From Nitrososphaerales archaeon TH1177 (lineage in GTDB: Archaea; Thermoproteota; Nitrososphaeria; Nitrososphaerales; Nitrososphaeraceae): a DNA stretch of 11,827 nucleotides. Each line of letters opens with the position of its first letter. The stretch's first letter is position 1. Positions 1 through 6,263 of this stretch are shown piece after piece. The stretch spans positions 1-11,827 of the forward strand of contig JAATVJ010000373.1 of NCBI GenBank assembly GCA_014523515.1, read 5' to 3'. The notes under the pieces are model-generated. The model saw only the letters and a list, made by a program, of their open reading frames with translations, was not told where the DNA came from and did no database searches. Position numbers and translations under genes: made by a program.

Positions 1-205
1 CTCTTCTATTTGTAACAAGACCACAATCTAAAAGACATGCTAAATGATTTGAAATATTAGATTGACTCTGTCCCGTTCTCTTTACTATTTCTGATGTTAT
101 TTTTTCTCCTTCTCGTAATATTTCTAAAATAGAAAGTCTAGTTGAATCTCCTAGACCTCTAAAGAATTTTGCTTTTAATGATAATTTTTGTAATTGTATT
201 GACAT
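1..205 (-). CDS. CmtR-like ArsR/SmtB metal-sensing repressor (C-terminus cut by window edge)
   Basis: The first 68 residues of an ArsR-family winged-helix regulator are visible; the gene runs off the left edge. The segment FFRGLGDSTRLSILEIL (residues 14-30) is the typical start of the fold, and SQSNISNHLACLLDCGLV (residues 47-64) is the recognition-helix region. HLACLxDCGLV, with Cys57 and Cys61, matches the metal-site helix of mycobacterial CmtR, which senses Cd(II)/Pb(II) with Cys57, Cys61 and Cys102; the third cysteine would lie outside the window. The likely role is metal-relieved repression of itself and of a metal-resistance gene. The ATG at 205 was chosen because the ATG at 210 is in a frame that stops after 11 codons. 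A TATA-like TTTAAATATAT lies about 30 nt upstream on the minus strand and a 20-bp palindrome overlaps the start. Family assignment is firm; the metal is inferred. Confidence 0.88.
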   Translation of the reverse strand, partial: MSIQLQKLSLKAKFFRGLGDSTRLSILEILREGEKITSEIVKRTGQSQSNISNHLACLLDCGLVTNRR

Positions 206-223
206 ATCATTATTTAATGATAT
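204..223. promoter_or_regulatory. Palindromic operator overlapping the ArsR start
   Basis: ATATCATTA-TT-TAATGATAT is a perfect 9-bp inverted repeat with a 2-bp spacer. It covers the predicted start of transcription and translation of the CmtR-like gene, downstream of its TATA box (about 232-243). A hyphenated repeat of this geometry resembles ArsR/SmtB operators, and its position would block transcription, so autoregulation is the simplest reading. AT-rich palindromes also arise by chance. Confidence 0.5.
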
Positions 224-429
224 AATAATATGATATATTTAAATTGATCCTATTTAAAATTTTTCTGAAAAATAAATTTCCAGTGATTTTTGTAACTGTA
301 GTCGAATATAAAATATAATATCTATTTTTATTCTTTAAATATTCATTTAAAAAGAGTATAAATTCTCATAGCTAATTTTCTTCAAAATATCAATATTTGA
401 AAATTAAAAATTTAACCAGCAAAGATTTG

Positions 430-450
430 GTAAAAAAGAAAAAAAAGAGG
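430..450 (-). terminator. T-rich terminator of the Met-rich gene
   Basis: Read on the minus strand, two runs of T (eight, then six, separated by C) begin about 5 nt after the stop codon at 455. A poly-U tract without a strong hairpin is the usual archaeal termination signal. Confidence 0.55.
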
Positions 451-454
451 CGGT

Positions 455-730
455 TTATTTATTAGTCTTTCCCATCATTGGTCCCATCATCATGCCAGTT
501 TTATTCATCTGTCCCATCATTGTCTGCATCTGGCTTGGATCCATCATCATATTCGGATTCTGCATTCCCATCATGTTATTCATCTGATCCTTCATAGTAA
601 CTTGAGAATTTGCGAATACCGATTGTATGTCTTCATAACTAGCAAGAAAAACTATTGCGCCGAATACAGATGCCGTAAAAAAAAGAATCAAGTATCTGTT
701 GTTATTTCTATTATTAAAATTGATATTCAT
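455..730 (-). CDS. Membrane-anchored or secreted Met-rich protein, possible copper binder
   Basis: From the chosen start this is a 91-residue protein: a short Asn/Arg-rich N-terminus, one hydrophobic segment (YLILFFTASVFGAIVFLAS) acting as signal peptide or anchor, and an external tail in which 17 of the last 46 residues are Met, in MM and MMM clusters mixed with Gln, Asn and Gly. Met clusters of this kind bind Cu(I) in copper-handling proteins; copper binding here is inferred. An ATG at 748 would add six residues, but the TATA box at 750-760 is centred about 25 nt upstream of the ATG at 730 and only 7 nt from the ATG at 748, which supports a leaderless start at 730. The gene lies upstream of, and on the same strand as, the CmtR-like regulator. 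A T-rich terminator follows directly. Confidence 0.75.
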   Translation of the reverse strand: MNINFNNRNNNRYLILFFTASVFGAIVFLASYEDIQSVFANSQVTMKDQMNNMMGMQNPNMMMDPSQMQTMMGQMNKTGMMMGPMMGKTNK

Positions 731-749
731 TAAATTGACAAAAAACATG

Positions 750-760
750 GATATATAAAA
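750..760 (-). promoter_or_regulatory. TATA box of the Met-rich gene
   Basis: On the minus strand this reads TTTTATATATC. Its centre is about 25 nt upstream of the ATG at 730, the spacing expected for a leaderless archaeal mRNA. It therefore decides the start against the upstream ATG at 748. Confidence 0.6.
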
Positions 761-1008
761 ATATGTATGTTCTTTCGTAAATTATATACTAAAATGTATA
801 ACTTCCTATGGTTAATTTTATAAATTAAAATTTTTCCACGGTACATTAATAAAGAAATGACCTACCTACAAAAATTCTCCAATTCATATTGATAAGATTA
901 AAGAAATTAAAAAGTTGAACGATATTGAATTCGAGCCATTAAAAAAATAAGTTATATTACTATTGTTGCTATTCATAATTAACACACCTTTTTTTTTGAT
1001 TTTGTTTT

Positions 1009-1165
1009 CTAGAATTCTGCTTTTTCTATGATCAATTGATGACTGGAAATTTTATATTATACATAGTCGCCTTTCAAAATATTTAGAAAAGAAACAAAAT
1101 ATTTTGGCAATAAGATAGTAAATATAGAATTGCCATAAATTGCTTGAACTTTTCTTATTTCAGTT
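1009..1165 (-). pseudogene. Remnant of an AbrB/SpoVT-like DNA-binding domain
   Basis: On the minus strand an open frame without a good start codon reads EIRKVQAIYGNSIFTILLP, then KYFVSFLNILKGDYV, and stops at 1057. A different frame continues with SSHQLIIEKAEF and stops at 1009. Joined, these give the pattern of an AbrB/MazE/SpoVT swapped-hairpin domain (R-K-x-Q...G-x-S...LPK...L-x-I-x-K-G-D-x-V...L-I-I-E-K). A frameshift just after GDYV and the absence of an ATG mark it as decayed. Members act as transcription factors or antitoxins; no toxin gene is visible beside it. The open frame extends upstream to about 1243 without recognisable content. Confidence 0.55.
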
Positions 1166-1276
1166 TGATTTATTTGGTCTTGATTATATGGGTAACCATA
1201 CAATCGATAAATACGATCTAATAATAATGAACTAATGATTCTAGATTATGTATATTCAAACCATGATCTAAAAATA

Positions 1277-1806
1277 TTATCTAGACACAATTAATGATAA
1301 ACTAATTATTATAATTCCTTTGATTCGTCTATCTGGATATTCACAAAGTTTTTGTATCTCTTCTATTGTTGGGCCTCTATCATCAGCATATTTTCTTGAT
1401 TTTGGAAGTCCTCTAGCTATTTTTTTTCCATTGGATAGGAATCTCGGACATTTCGCAAAATAACTTTATTGTTTTTATAAAATTACAAGAGGTCTTCCTG
1501 TAATTTCTGCCTCTTCTAATCTTTCCTTTTGATATTGTAAAAATTCTATAATATTATTGAATGCCCATATCTGATCTTCCAATCCTGTTGCCGCAAAAAA
1601 GATTACATCTTTCTTCTAATTTTTATTTGGAAGTAACTTTATATAATAAAGAATATTTTCATTCGCCTTAAATAACAATCTTTAGTTACTTGAGATCTGA
1701 ATGTATATAAAAATAAAGAATATGCAGTAGATTCTTCAATGTTTTGGTTTATTTGTTGTATTTCTATTTTTGGTTTACCTATTTCTTTATTTTTGAGTGA
1801 ATCCAA
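1277..1806 (-). pseudogene. Decayed tyrosine recombinase (integrase), N-terminal part
   Basis: Four pieces in shifting minus-strand frames join into one protein resembling thaumarchaeal tyrosine recombinases. Piece 1, from a TTG at 1806, includes YSLFLYTFRSQVTKDCYLRR. Piece 2 includes LEDQIWAFNNIIEFLQYQKE and RLEEAEITGRP, ending at a stop at 1475. Piece 3 is IKLFCEMSEIPIQWKK. Piece 4 includes IARGLPKSRKYADDRGPTIE and EIQKLCEYPDRRIKGII, with a stop at 1277. This corresponds to the SAM-like core-binding domain and the entry to the catalytic domain. At least three frameshifts are needed, and the catalytic Arg/His/Arg/Tyr part is missing or unrecognisable. The gene is dead and probably marks an old mobile-element insertion. 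I did not find att-like flanking repeats. Confidence 0.7.
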
Positions 1807-1896
1807 TTAGAGAACTAATAGCAACTCGGGCCAAGATGTTTAAAGGTCATTTTTGCCTGTAATCTAAGTACTTGTCTATAAAGAAATTACAAAATA

Positions 1897-1921
1897 TAAT
1901 TAGATTATTTGAATCTAATTA
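1897..1921. repeat. Perfect inverted repeat, 10-bp arms
   Basis: The arms TAATTAGATT and AATCTAATTA flank a 5-nt loop (ATTTG). It stands alone in a gene-free stretch upstream of the dead recombinase and could be an old operator, an element end, or chance in AT-rich DNA. No T-tract follows it. Confidence 0.5.
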
Positions 1922-2294
1922 CTTACAGAATATAATAAAAAATTATATTTAGAAATTAACGAATCTTGTTTTCCAGCTATAGCTTTTACTGCTTAAATTA
2001 GCAGAGTCTAATATAGATATATTTTAAGTAAAGGATAAGGCTAAACAATTTAGAGTATGACCAAAGTCAAAAGAGTAAGTTGTCAACGAATATTCAATAT
2101 TTCTAATATTATAAAAAAATTCTAACTGCGATCTTATTGCATCTTTATATTCCTGGTTTTAATAGGCCTTCATTTCTTCTCAATTGTAATTTGATATTTT
2201 TTGTTTTGCTACGTGTTAATATAATTACATTTCTTTTTATTATCATTATTTAGATATCGGTAAAAGTGCAATCAATTACATAGTTACTCTATTA

Positions 2295-2304
2295 TTTATA
2301 TATG
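2295..2304 (+). promoter_or_regulatory. TATA box of the ferredoxin gene
   Basis: TTTATATATG is centred about 30 nt upstream of the ATG at 2329, predicting a leader of only a few nucleotides or none. Confidence 0.55.
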
Positions 2305-2328
2305 ATATAATATGAAAATAATAATATT

Positions 2329-2871
2329 ATGCCTATTGATGAAGAATTTCCCAAGAATCATCAAGTAATAGGAAAGCATAATCATGCTGATGGAGAACAC
2401 TACCATTTTGTCTGGGGGCCAGGCAGGTCAAATGCCGAAACATCAACAAAACCTGATGTTCAAGCTGCGTACAAAGAGAGAGGTGAAGATTATGTTCCTT
2501 TAGGAATACATGGTACAATGGTAGCTGTCGATTGGGATTCTTGCTATGCCGATGGGGCCTGTATTGAGGCATGTCCTGTCCAAGTTTTTCAATGGTATAG
2601 AACAGAGAATGATGTACCTGCTGCAGAAATGGTTAATGCGACAAGTGAAGGAACCGGAGAACAATACCTAAAAGATGGACGAAAAGATTATACAGACAAA
2701 TCAGATCCAATAAGAGAACATGATTGTATCTGGTGTATGGCTTGTGTTTCAGTTTGTCCTCCACAAGCAATCAAAGTTGATCAATCAAATTTAGAATATC
2801 ATGAGAAAGCATCAGGAACATTTAATGAAAACCTATCAAAAGGTAGCGCACCACCGCCACATGGACATTAA
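2329..2871 (+). CDS. Zinc-type dicluster ferredoxin (3Fe-4S / 4Fe-4S)
   Basis: A 180-residue soluble electron carrier of the archaeal zinc-ferredoxin type known from Sulfolobus. The His-rich N-terminus (His11, 17, 19, 24, 26), His61 in LGIHGT, and Asp126 located 7 residues before Cys133 fit the zinc site (three His and one Asp in the family). Cluster I uses Cys72 and Cys78 with Cys143; Asp75 takes the place of the fourth cysteine, so a [3Fe-4S] cluster is expected. Cluster II uses Cys133, Cys136, Cys139 and Cys82 for [4Fe-4S]. The loop between the cluster halves (Cys82 to Cys133) is clearly longer than in Sulfolobus, and the tail ends in PPPHGH. It probably accepts electrons from 2-oxoacid:ferredoxin oxidoreductases and feeds other redox enzymes. 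It has its own TATA box; a small ORF follows 66 nt later. Confidence 0.92.
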   Translation: MPIDEEFPKNHQVIGKHNHADGEHYHFVWGPGRSNAETSTKPDVQAAYKERGEDYVPLGIHGTMVAVDWDSCYADGACIEACPVQVFQWYRTENDVPAAEMVNATSEGTGEQYLKDGRKDYTDKSDPIREHDCIWCMACVSVCPPQAIKVDQSNLEYHEKASGTFNENLSKGSAPPPHGH

Positions 2872-2933
2872 TAATCTTGGAAAAGATACAACAGAAGTTC
2901 AATTTTACAAAATATAATATCGAATATTTATTT

Positions 2934-2942
2934 GGAGGTGAT
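2934..2942 (+). promoter_or_regulatory. Full-length Shine-Dalgarno of the small ORF
   Basis: GGAGGTGAT is complementary over nine bases to the usual 16S rRNA 3' end (ATCACCTCC). It sits 4 nt before an in-frame ATT at 2947, while the in-frame GTG at 2938 lies inside it. Such a strong SD is unusual in this window, where most genes appear leaderless. Confidence 0.65.
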
Positions 2943-3108
2943 ATACATTCTTCACACAATTGAACTTACAGATGATGAAATTAAAACAATAATTGCACTA
3001 TTGAGATTTTCAATTGACGCATGTCCAATAGAAAATCTGCCAGAACACAAGATAGAACTAGATACAGTCAACAATTTGGTCTCAAAGTTTGAACAAACGT
3101 TAAAATAA
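2938..3108 (+). CDS. Small conserved-looking acidic helical protein with unusual start
   Basis: The frame gives about 53-56 residues. The body includes HTIELTDDEIKTIIALLRFS, then DACPIENLPEHKIELDTVNN and LVSKFEQTLK: two predicted amphipathic helices around a Cys-Pro-containing turn, no membrane segment, no known domain that I recognise. No ATG is in frame. Possible starts are GTG at 2938 (used for the coordinates), TTG at 2932, or ATT at 2947. ATT has the best spacing to the nine-base SD at 2934-2942, and starting there would place the ELTDDE motif right at the N-terminus. A TATA-like TATAATA at about 2913-2919 would instead favour a leaderless GTG. It lies 66 nt after the ferredoxin and may be co-transcribed. 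Reality of the gene is likely; its function is unknown. Confidence 0.6.
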   Translation: MIYILHTIELTDDEIKTIIALLRFSIDACPIENLPEHKIELDTVNNLVSKFEQTLK

Positions 3109-3199
3109 ATTTTATGATGTTATTTGTAAAGTTCAAATCAAATACAAATTTGCTGATCTAGTTTGATCAATACTAAAAACTATAATATGACATGAAATA

Positions 3200-3454
3200 T
3201 TAATCAAATCTATTTGTATGATCTATATTATTATTCTTATAACCTAAGATTAATCTATCCATCTGCTCTATTGAACAAAATTTGTTTTGGTCATTATATT
3301 GCATATATGAATGAACGAATCGTCTGATCCCAATGTTACATATATTGTTAATTGTAATTTTGTTTATCTTTGTTGATAAAAAAAGAGAATAATAATCAAA
3401 AAAACTCTCGATTCTATTATTGAAACTCTGTATTACTCTACTAATAATATACAT
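3200..3454 (-). CDS. Possible small hypothetical protein
   Basis: An 84-codon open frame from ATG lies divergent to the DUF488 gene, with 45 bp between the starts. The product has no membrane segment, low-complexity stretch or domain I recognise; the C-terminal half (IGIRRFVHSYMQYNDQNKF and SIEQMDRLILGYKNN) has a protein-like mix of charged and hydrophobic residues. An open frame of this length can occur by chance in DNA this AT-rich, and no SD or well-placed TATA box is clear. It is kept only because the interval is otherwise empty. Confidence 0.3.
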   Translation of the reverse strand: MYIISRVIQSFNNRIESFFDYYSLFLSTKINKITINNICNIGIRRFVHSYMQYNDQNKFCSIEQMDRLILGYKNNNIDHTNRFD

Positions 3455-3499
3455 AATTTAATAGACCTAAAATAGTATTTTAAATTAGATTGACATTTT

Positions 3500-3856
3500 A
3501 TGATTAAGACAAGACGTATTTATGATAAACCAGACGCAGATGATGGCTTCAGAATATTAGTTGACAGAATCTGGCCTCGTGGAGTAAAGAAAAATGACGT
3601 TAAAATCGATTTATGGCAAAAGGACATAGCTCCCAGCAATGCAATAAGAAAATGGTTTAATCACGATCAAAGAAAATGGGATGAATTCAAAAGTCGTTAT
3701 TATGAGGAACTAAAAGATAAACAAGAAATTGTTAAATTATTCTTGGAAAAAGCTGAACAAGGATCAATAACTTTACTTTATAGCTCAAAAGAAGAAAAAT
3801 ACAATAATGCTATAGCATTAAAAGAATATTTACAATCCAACAAATTACAACTATAA
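3500..3856 (+). CDS. DUF488 (YeaO-like) family protein
   Basis: The 118-residue product covers a complete DUF488/YeaO-type domain. Landmarks are RRIYDKP (residues 5-11), the hallmark RILVDRIWPRGVKK (18-31), APSNAIRKWFNHDQRKW (44-60), and near the C-terminus ITLLYSSKEEKYNNAIALKE. The family is widespread in bacteria and archaea and has no firmly established biochemical role, so none is assigned. It is cytosolic with no membrane segment. The ATG at 3500 gives the usual N-terminus; AT-rich candidates for a TATA box lie at about 3467-3484. No T-rich terminator is obvious after the stop; an (AAT)12 tract lies 75 nt downstream. Confidence 0.88.
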   Translation: MIKTRRIYDKPDADDGFRILVDRIWPRGVKKNDVKIDLWQKDIAPSNAIRKWFNHDQRKWDEFKSRYYEELKDKQEIVKLFLEKAEQGSITLLYSSKEEKYNNAIALKEYLQSNKLQL

Positions 3857-3929
3857 TAGATTAGAAGAAAGCAAAAAAAAAACAGTATTAAAGATAGTCA
3901 GATCATATCTATTGGCTCATAAGACAGTG

Positions 3930-3966
<37 letters not shown>

Positions 3967-4012
3967 TGTTCAAAGCCTCAGATCATAATTGTATCTAGAA
4001 ATTTATAGGTAG

Positions 4013-4024
4013 AAAAGTATATAC
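4013..4024 (+). promoter_or_regulatory. TATA box upstream of the Rieske-flavoreductase
   Basis: AAAAGTATATAC is centred about 27 nt upstream of an ATG at 4046. That ATG opens only a four-codon frame (M-I-I-F-stop), whose TGA overlaps the TTG start of the long gene at 4057. If transcription starts near 4046 the leader before TTG is about 11 nt. Confidence 0.5.
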
Positions 4025-4056
4025 AATTTAGACATTATAGTGAAAATGATCATATT

Positions 4057-5190
4057 TTGAGTGAGGAAGATAAGGATTTTGTTAAGGTTGCTGATACAAC
4101 TGATATTCAACCTTCACACATGAAAGAAGTTCAAGTAGCTGGAGAAAGTATCTGCATAGTCAACGTTGAGGGAAAATACTATGCTATTGGTAATATTTGC
4201 ACTCATGAAGGCGGTCCTCTAGCAGATGGAACTCTTGTTGGCTATGAAGTTGAATGTCCATGGCATGCTTCCAAATTTGATGTAAGGACAGGAGAGGTGA
4301 AGGAACCTCCTGCAAGCGAACCAGAACCAGTATATCAAATAAAAGTAGATGGAAATAACATATTATTAAAGAAGCAAGACAAAAAAAGTAAATCTCCCCT
4401 ACACCAGATTGAGCTCACTCTAATAGAAAAAGATAAAGTTAAAGGTACTGATGTAATGTCATTTAAATTTAATAAGCATAATGATGATTCTGATGTAGAA
4501 AACAAAACACTATTAGATTATACTGCTGGTCAGTTTGCTTTTTTTGATATAGGGGAAGTCTATAATGATCCCAAAGGTCCAATTAGACATTTTACTATTT
4601 CATCTTCTCCCACTGAGAATTTTATAATGTTCAGCACTAGAATCAGAGATTCCCCATACAAAAAAAGACTTTCAACTTTAGTGAAGGGTACCAAAGTCAA
4701 GGTGAGAGGCCCGGAAGGACAATTTGTATTACATCAAGATTATACAAAACCTGCTGTGTTTCTTTCTGGTGGAATAGGTGTTACTCCATTTAGAAGTATG
4801 ATAAAGTATGCAACAGACATGCAATTGCCAGTAAAAATAATAATGGTTGATTCCAATAGGAATCGTAACAACATCTTATTCAAAAAAGAGTTTGATGAAT
4901 GGGCAAGCATGAATAAAAATTTAAAGATTATCTATACCGTTAGTGAAAAAGATCAAAATAACGAACAATCATCATCATCATTATCATCAACTGCAAATGA
5001 TTGGAAAGGAGAATATGGAAGAATAAACAAAGCAATGATTTTAAAGTATGTAGACACTCACGAACTAAATAATTCAATATTCTATATCTGTGGTCCTCCT
5101 AGTATGCTAAAAGCTATGCAAATTTTGCTCCAAAAAGATTTAGAAATTCCAAAAGAAAGAATCAAAGTTGAAGAGTTTACTGGTTACTGA
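4057..5190 (+). CDS. Rieske [2Fe-2S]-flavoreductase (FNR-type) fusion protein
   Basis: A 377-residue fusion. Residues 8-104 form a Rieske domain of the NirD/dioxygenase-ferredoxin type: C48-T-H50, 16 residues, then C67-P-W-H70, binding a [2Fe-2S] cluster with two Cys and two His. Residues 117-377 form an FNR-type reductase: FAD motif RHFTISSSP (177-185), nucleotide-binding GGIGVTPFRSM (238-248), YICGPPSML (343-351) and C-terminal EEFTGY. The likely role is NAD(P)H oxidation through FAD to the Rieske cluster and on to an unidentified oxygenase or reductase. It resembles class I oxygenase reductases but carries a Rieske domain where they have a plant-type ferredoxin. A Ser-rich insert lies at 304-312. 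The start is TTG at 4057; a later in-frame ATG (Met22) would clip the Rieske domain. No oxygenase gene is adjacent. Electron direction and partner are inferred. Confidence 0.87.
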   Translation: MSEEDKDFVKVADTTDIQPSHMKEVQVAGESICIVNVEGKYYAIGNICTHEGGPLADGTLVGYEVECPWHASKFDVRTGEVKEPPASEPEPVYQIKVDGNNILLKKQDKKSKSPLHQIELTLIEKDKVKGTDVMSFKFNKHNDDSDVENKTLLDYTAGQFAFFDIGEVYNDPKGPIRHFTISSSPTENFIMFSTRIRDSPYKKRLSTLVKGTKVKVRGPEGQFVLHQDYTKPAVFLSGGIGVTPFRSMIKYATDMQLPVKIIMVDSNRNRNNILFKKEFDEWASMNKNLKIIYTVSEKDQNNEQSSSSLSSTANDWKGEYGRINKAMILKYVDTHELNNSIFYICGPPSMLKAMQILLQKDLEIPKERIKVEEFTGY

Positions 5191-5233
5191 TATGAATATA
5201 ACGACTAATATTCAACTAATCAAATAGAGTAAC

Positions 5234-5258
5234 TTGTCGTTGTTGTCTTTTTATCTTT
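5234..5258 (+). terminator. T-rich terminator after the Rieske-flavoreductase
   Basis: A T-rich run (CTTGTCGTTGTTGTCTTTTT) begins about 45 nt after the stop. It is the only termination-like signal before the next gene. Confidence 0.4.
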
Positions 5259-5524
5259 GAGATATTTACTTTATATCATATGTCCTTCATTTAACTTTTG
5301 ATCACGCGATACGTGTTCTGTTGTTATATCTCCTCTTTAGGCATGTCAAAGATGTAACTCTAAACTGAACGATAATCTTCAAAATGAGTTTTAACCTACA
5401 CAATAATATGCCCAAGAGATATGTCTGTATACCTTTACCATTGTGACAAATAATAAAATCTTTTTTGGAATCTAGATTCGGTGCAAAGAAAAAATAGTTA
5501 TCTGCATTTTAGATTATTATTAAT
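5259..5524. other. Intergenic stretch, no intact gene
   Basis: No long open frame is present. On the minus strand at about 5324-5424 one frame reads protein-like pieces (VKTHFEDYRSV and SYIFDMPKEEI) broken by stops, possibly a decayed gene that I cannot identify. An AT-rich candidate TATA box for the next gene lies at about 5490-5500. Confidence 0.4.
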
Positions 5525-6022
5525 ATGATGCTTGAATCGATTTTGCTATTTGTACCATTGATCTCTGTCACAATAGTTTCAGGCCTTCTCGTACTTGCAT
5601 TCATTAACTTTTCAATTACAAGAAAGAATATCCAAAGACAGAGTGAACAACAAATATCTGATTTAAAAATACAAAGTGAGCAGCAGATTTATTCCAGGAT
5701 AATAGAGGCTAGACTTAAACTAGAAAATACAGAAGAGTTTACAAAAATGGCAAGCGAAAGTTCTGTGTTTAGGGAACGTTTTGCTCTAGTGGATAGTCCA
5801 TCAGAATATTATACGATAGTATCATTTCTTGACTTGTTTGAATATGTATTCCACCTTAACAAGATGCAAATGATAGATGAGATAGTATGGAAACGCTGGA
5901 AGGTCCTTATGGAAACAATCATGACAATACCGAAGTTTAGAAGCATTTGGATCAAGACAAAGGAATCACATCCAGATAAGGACTTTGGAGAGTTTATTGA
6001 TTCTTTATTAGTTCAAAAATAG
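5525..6022 (+). CDS. Membrane-anchored coiled-coil protein, DUF4760-like
   Basis: A 165-residue protein with one N-terminal transmembrane helix (about residues 6-27), then a charged coiled-coil in which QSEQQI occurs twice, at residues 39-44 and 50-55, eleven residues apart. The cytosolic helical part includes EYYTIVSFLDLFEYVFHLNK and WKRWKVLMETIM, a pattern I associate with DUF4760-type proteins. Function unknown; an anchoring or scaffold role is only a guess from the topology. The start could be ATG 5525 or the adjacent ATG 5528. A TATA-like AAAATAGTTA lies 25-30 nt upstream, again suggesting a leaderless mRNA. It is a single-gene unit; the next 460 bases are non-coding. Confidence 0.72.
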   Translation: MMLESILLFVPLISVTIVSGLLVLAFINFSITRKNIQRQSEQQISDLKIQSEQQIYSRIIEARLKLENTEEFTKMASESSVFRERFALVDSPSEYYTIVSFLDLFEYVFHLNKMQMIDEIVWKRWKVLMETIMTIPKFRSIWIKTKESHPDKDFGEFIDSLLVQK

Positions 6023-6173
6023 AAGAAATCAATAAAATAATAGATTATAGATTAATAAATTTGATGATGATAATGATAATGAATCGCAGATTGCTCCAAA
6101 GTATACAAGTGTCCTAACCTTCTATACTAAATTATTTAAAACTTGAAGAACAAAGTTAATCAATTAATCAAGC

Positions 6174-6197
6174 AATCAATCAAGCAATTGATTGATT
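6174..6197. repeat. Hairpin with 10-bp stem and GCAA loop
   Basis: The arms AATCAATCAA and TTGATTGATT flank GCAA, a GNRA-type tetraloop if transcribed. It lies in a CAATCAAT-rich stretch about 70 nt upstream of the first structured RNA. The second RNA has similar sequence upstream but does not form the hairpin. Confidence 0.6.
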
Positions 6198-6236
6198 AAA
6201 AAAATAGATCAATTTTAAATCTTATTTATATTTACT

Positions 6237-6247
6237 TTATATATCTA
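6237..6247 (+). promoter_or_regulatory. TATA box of structured RNA 1
   Basis: TTATATATCTA is centred about 26 nt upstream of the first helix strand of RNA 1. The second copy has ACTATATTT at about 7119-7128 at the same distance, and both are followed by a shared CTAAGAT. Two copies with the same promoter spacing support independent transcription. Confidence 0.5.
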
Positions 6248-6263
6248 TATTATCTAAGATCTT

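Larger units (their letters stand above)
1807..2328. other. Intergenic stretch, no gene recognised
   Basis: No long open frame is present on either strand. The only clear structure is an inverted repeat at 1897-1921. A 22-codon ORF from an ATG at 2058 is not supported by a SD or a TATA box. The last 40 bases carry the ferredoxin promoter. Confidence 0.5.

Noticed and set aside
840..1000. Plus-strand frame ending IEFEPLKK at about 950
   Set aside because: About 27 codons without a start codon or promoter; likely chance.
2058..2126. 22-codon ORF (MTKVKRVSCQ...)
   Set aside because: No SD, no well-placed TATA box, no recognisable content.
2333..2572. 79-codon minus-strand open frame
   Set aside because: It lies inside the ferredoxin gene, whose domain and cysteine motifs are certain; it is an antisense shadow.
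3122..3149. ATTTGTA/TACAAAT inverted repeat as a terminator
   Set aside because: The stem is weak and AT-only in character and no T-run follows it.
5324..5424. Minus-strand pieces VKTHFEDYRSV and SYIFDMPKEEI
   Set aside because: Interrupted by stops, no start, and no family I can name; not enough to call even a pseudogene.
6155..6200. CAATCAAT-rich repeats as a CRISPR array
   Set aside because: Units are too short and irregular, with no spacers; only a hairpin remains.
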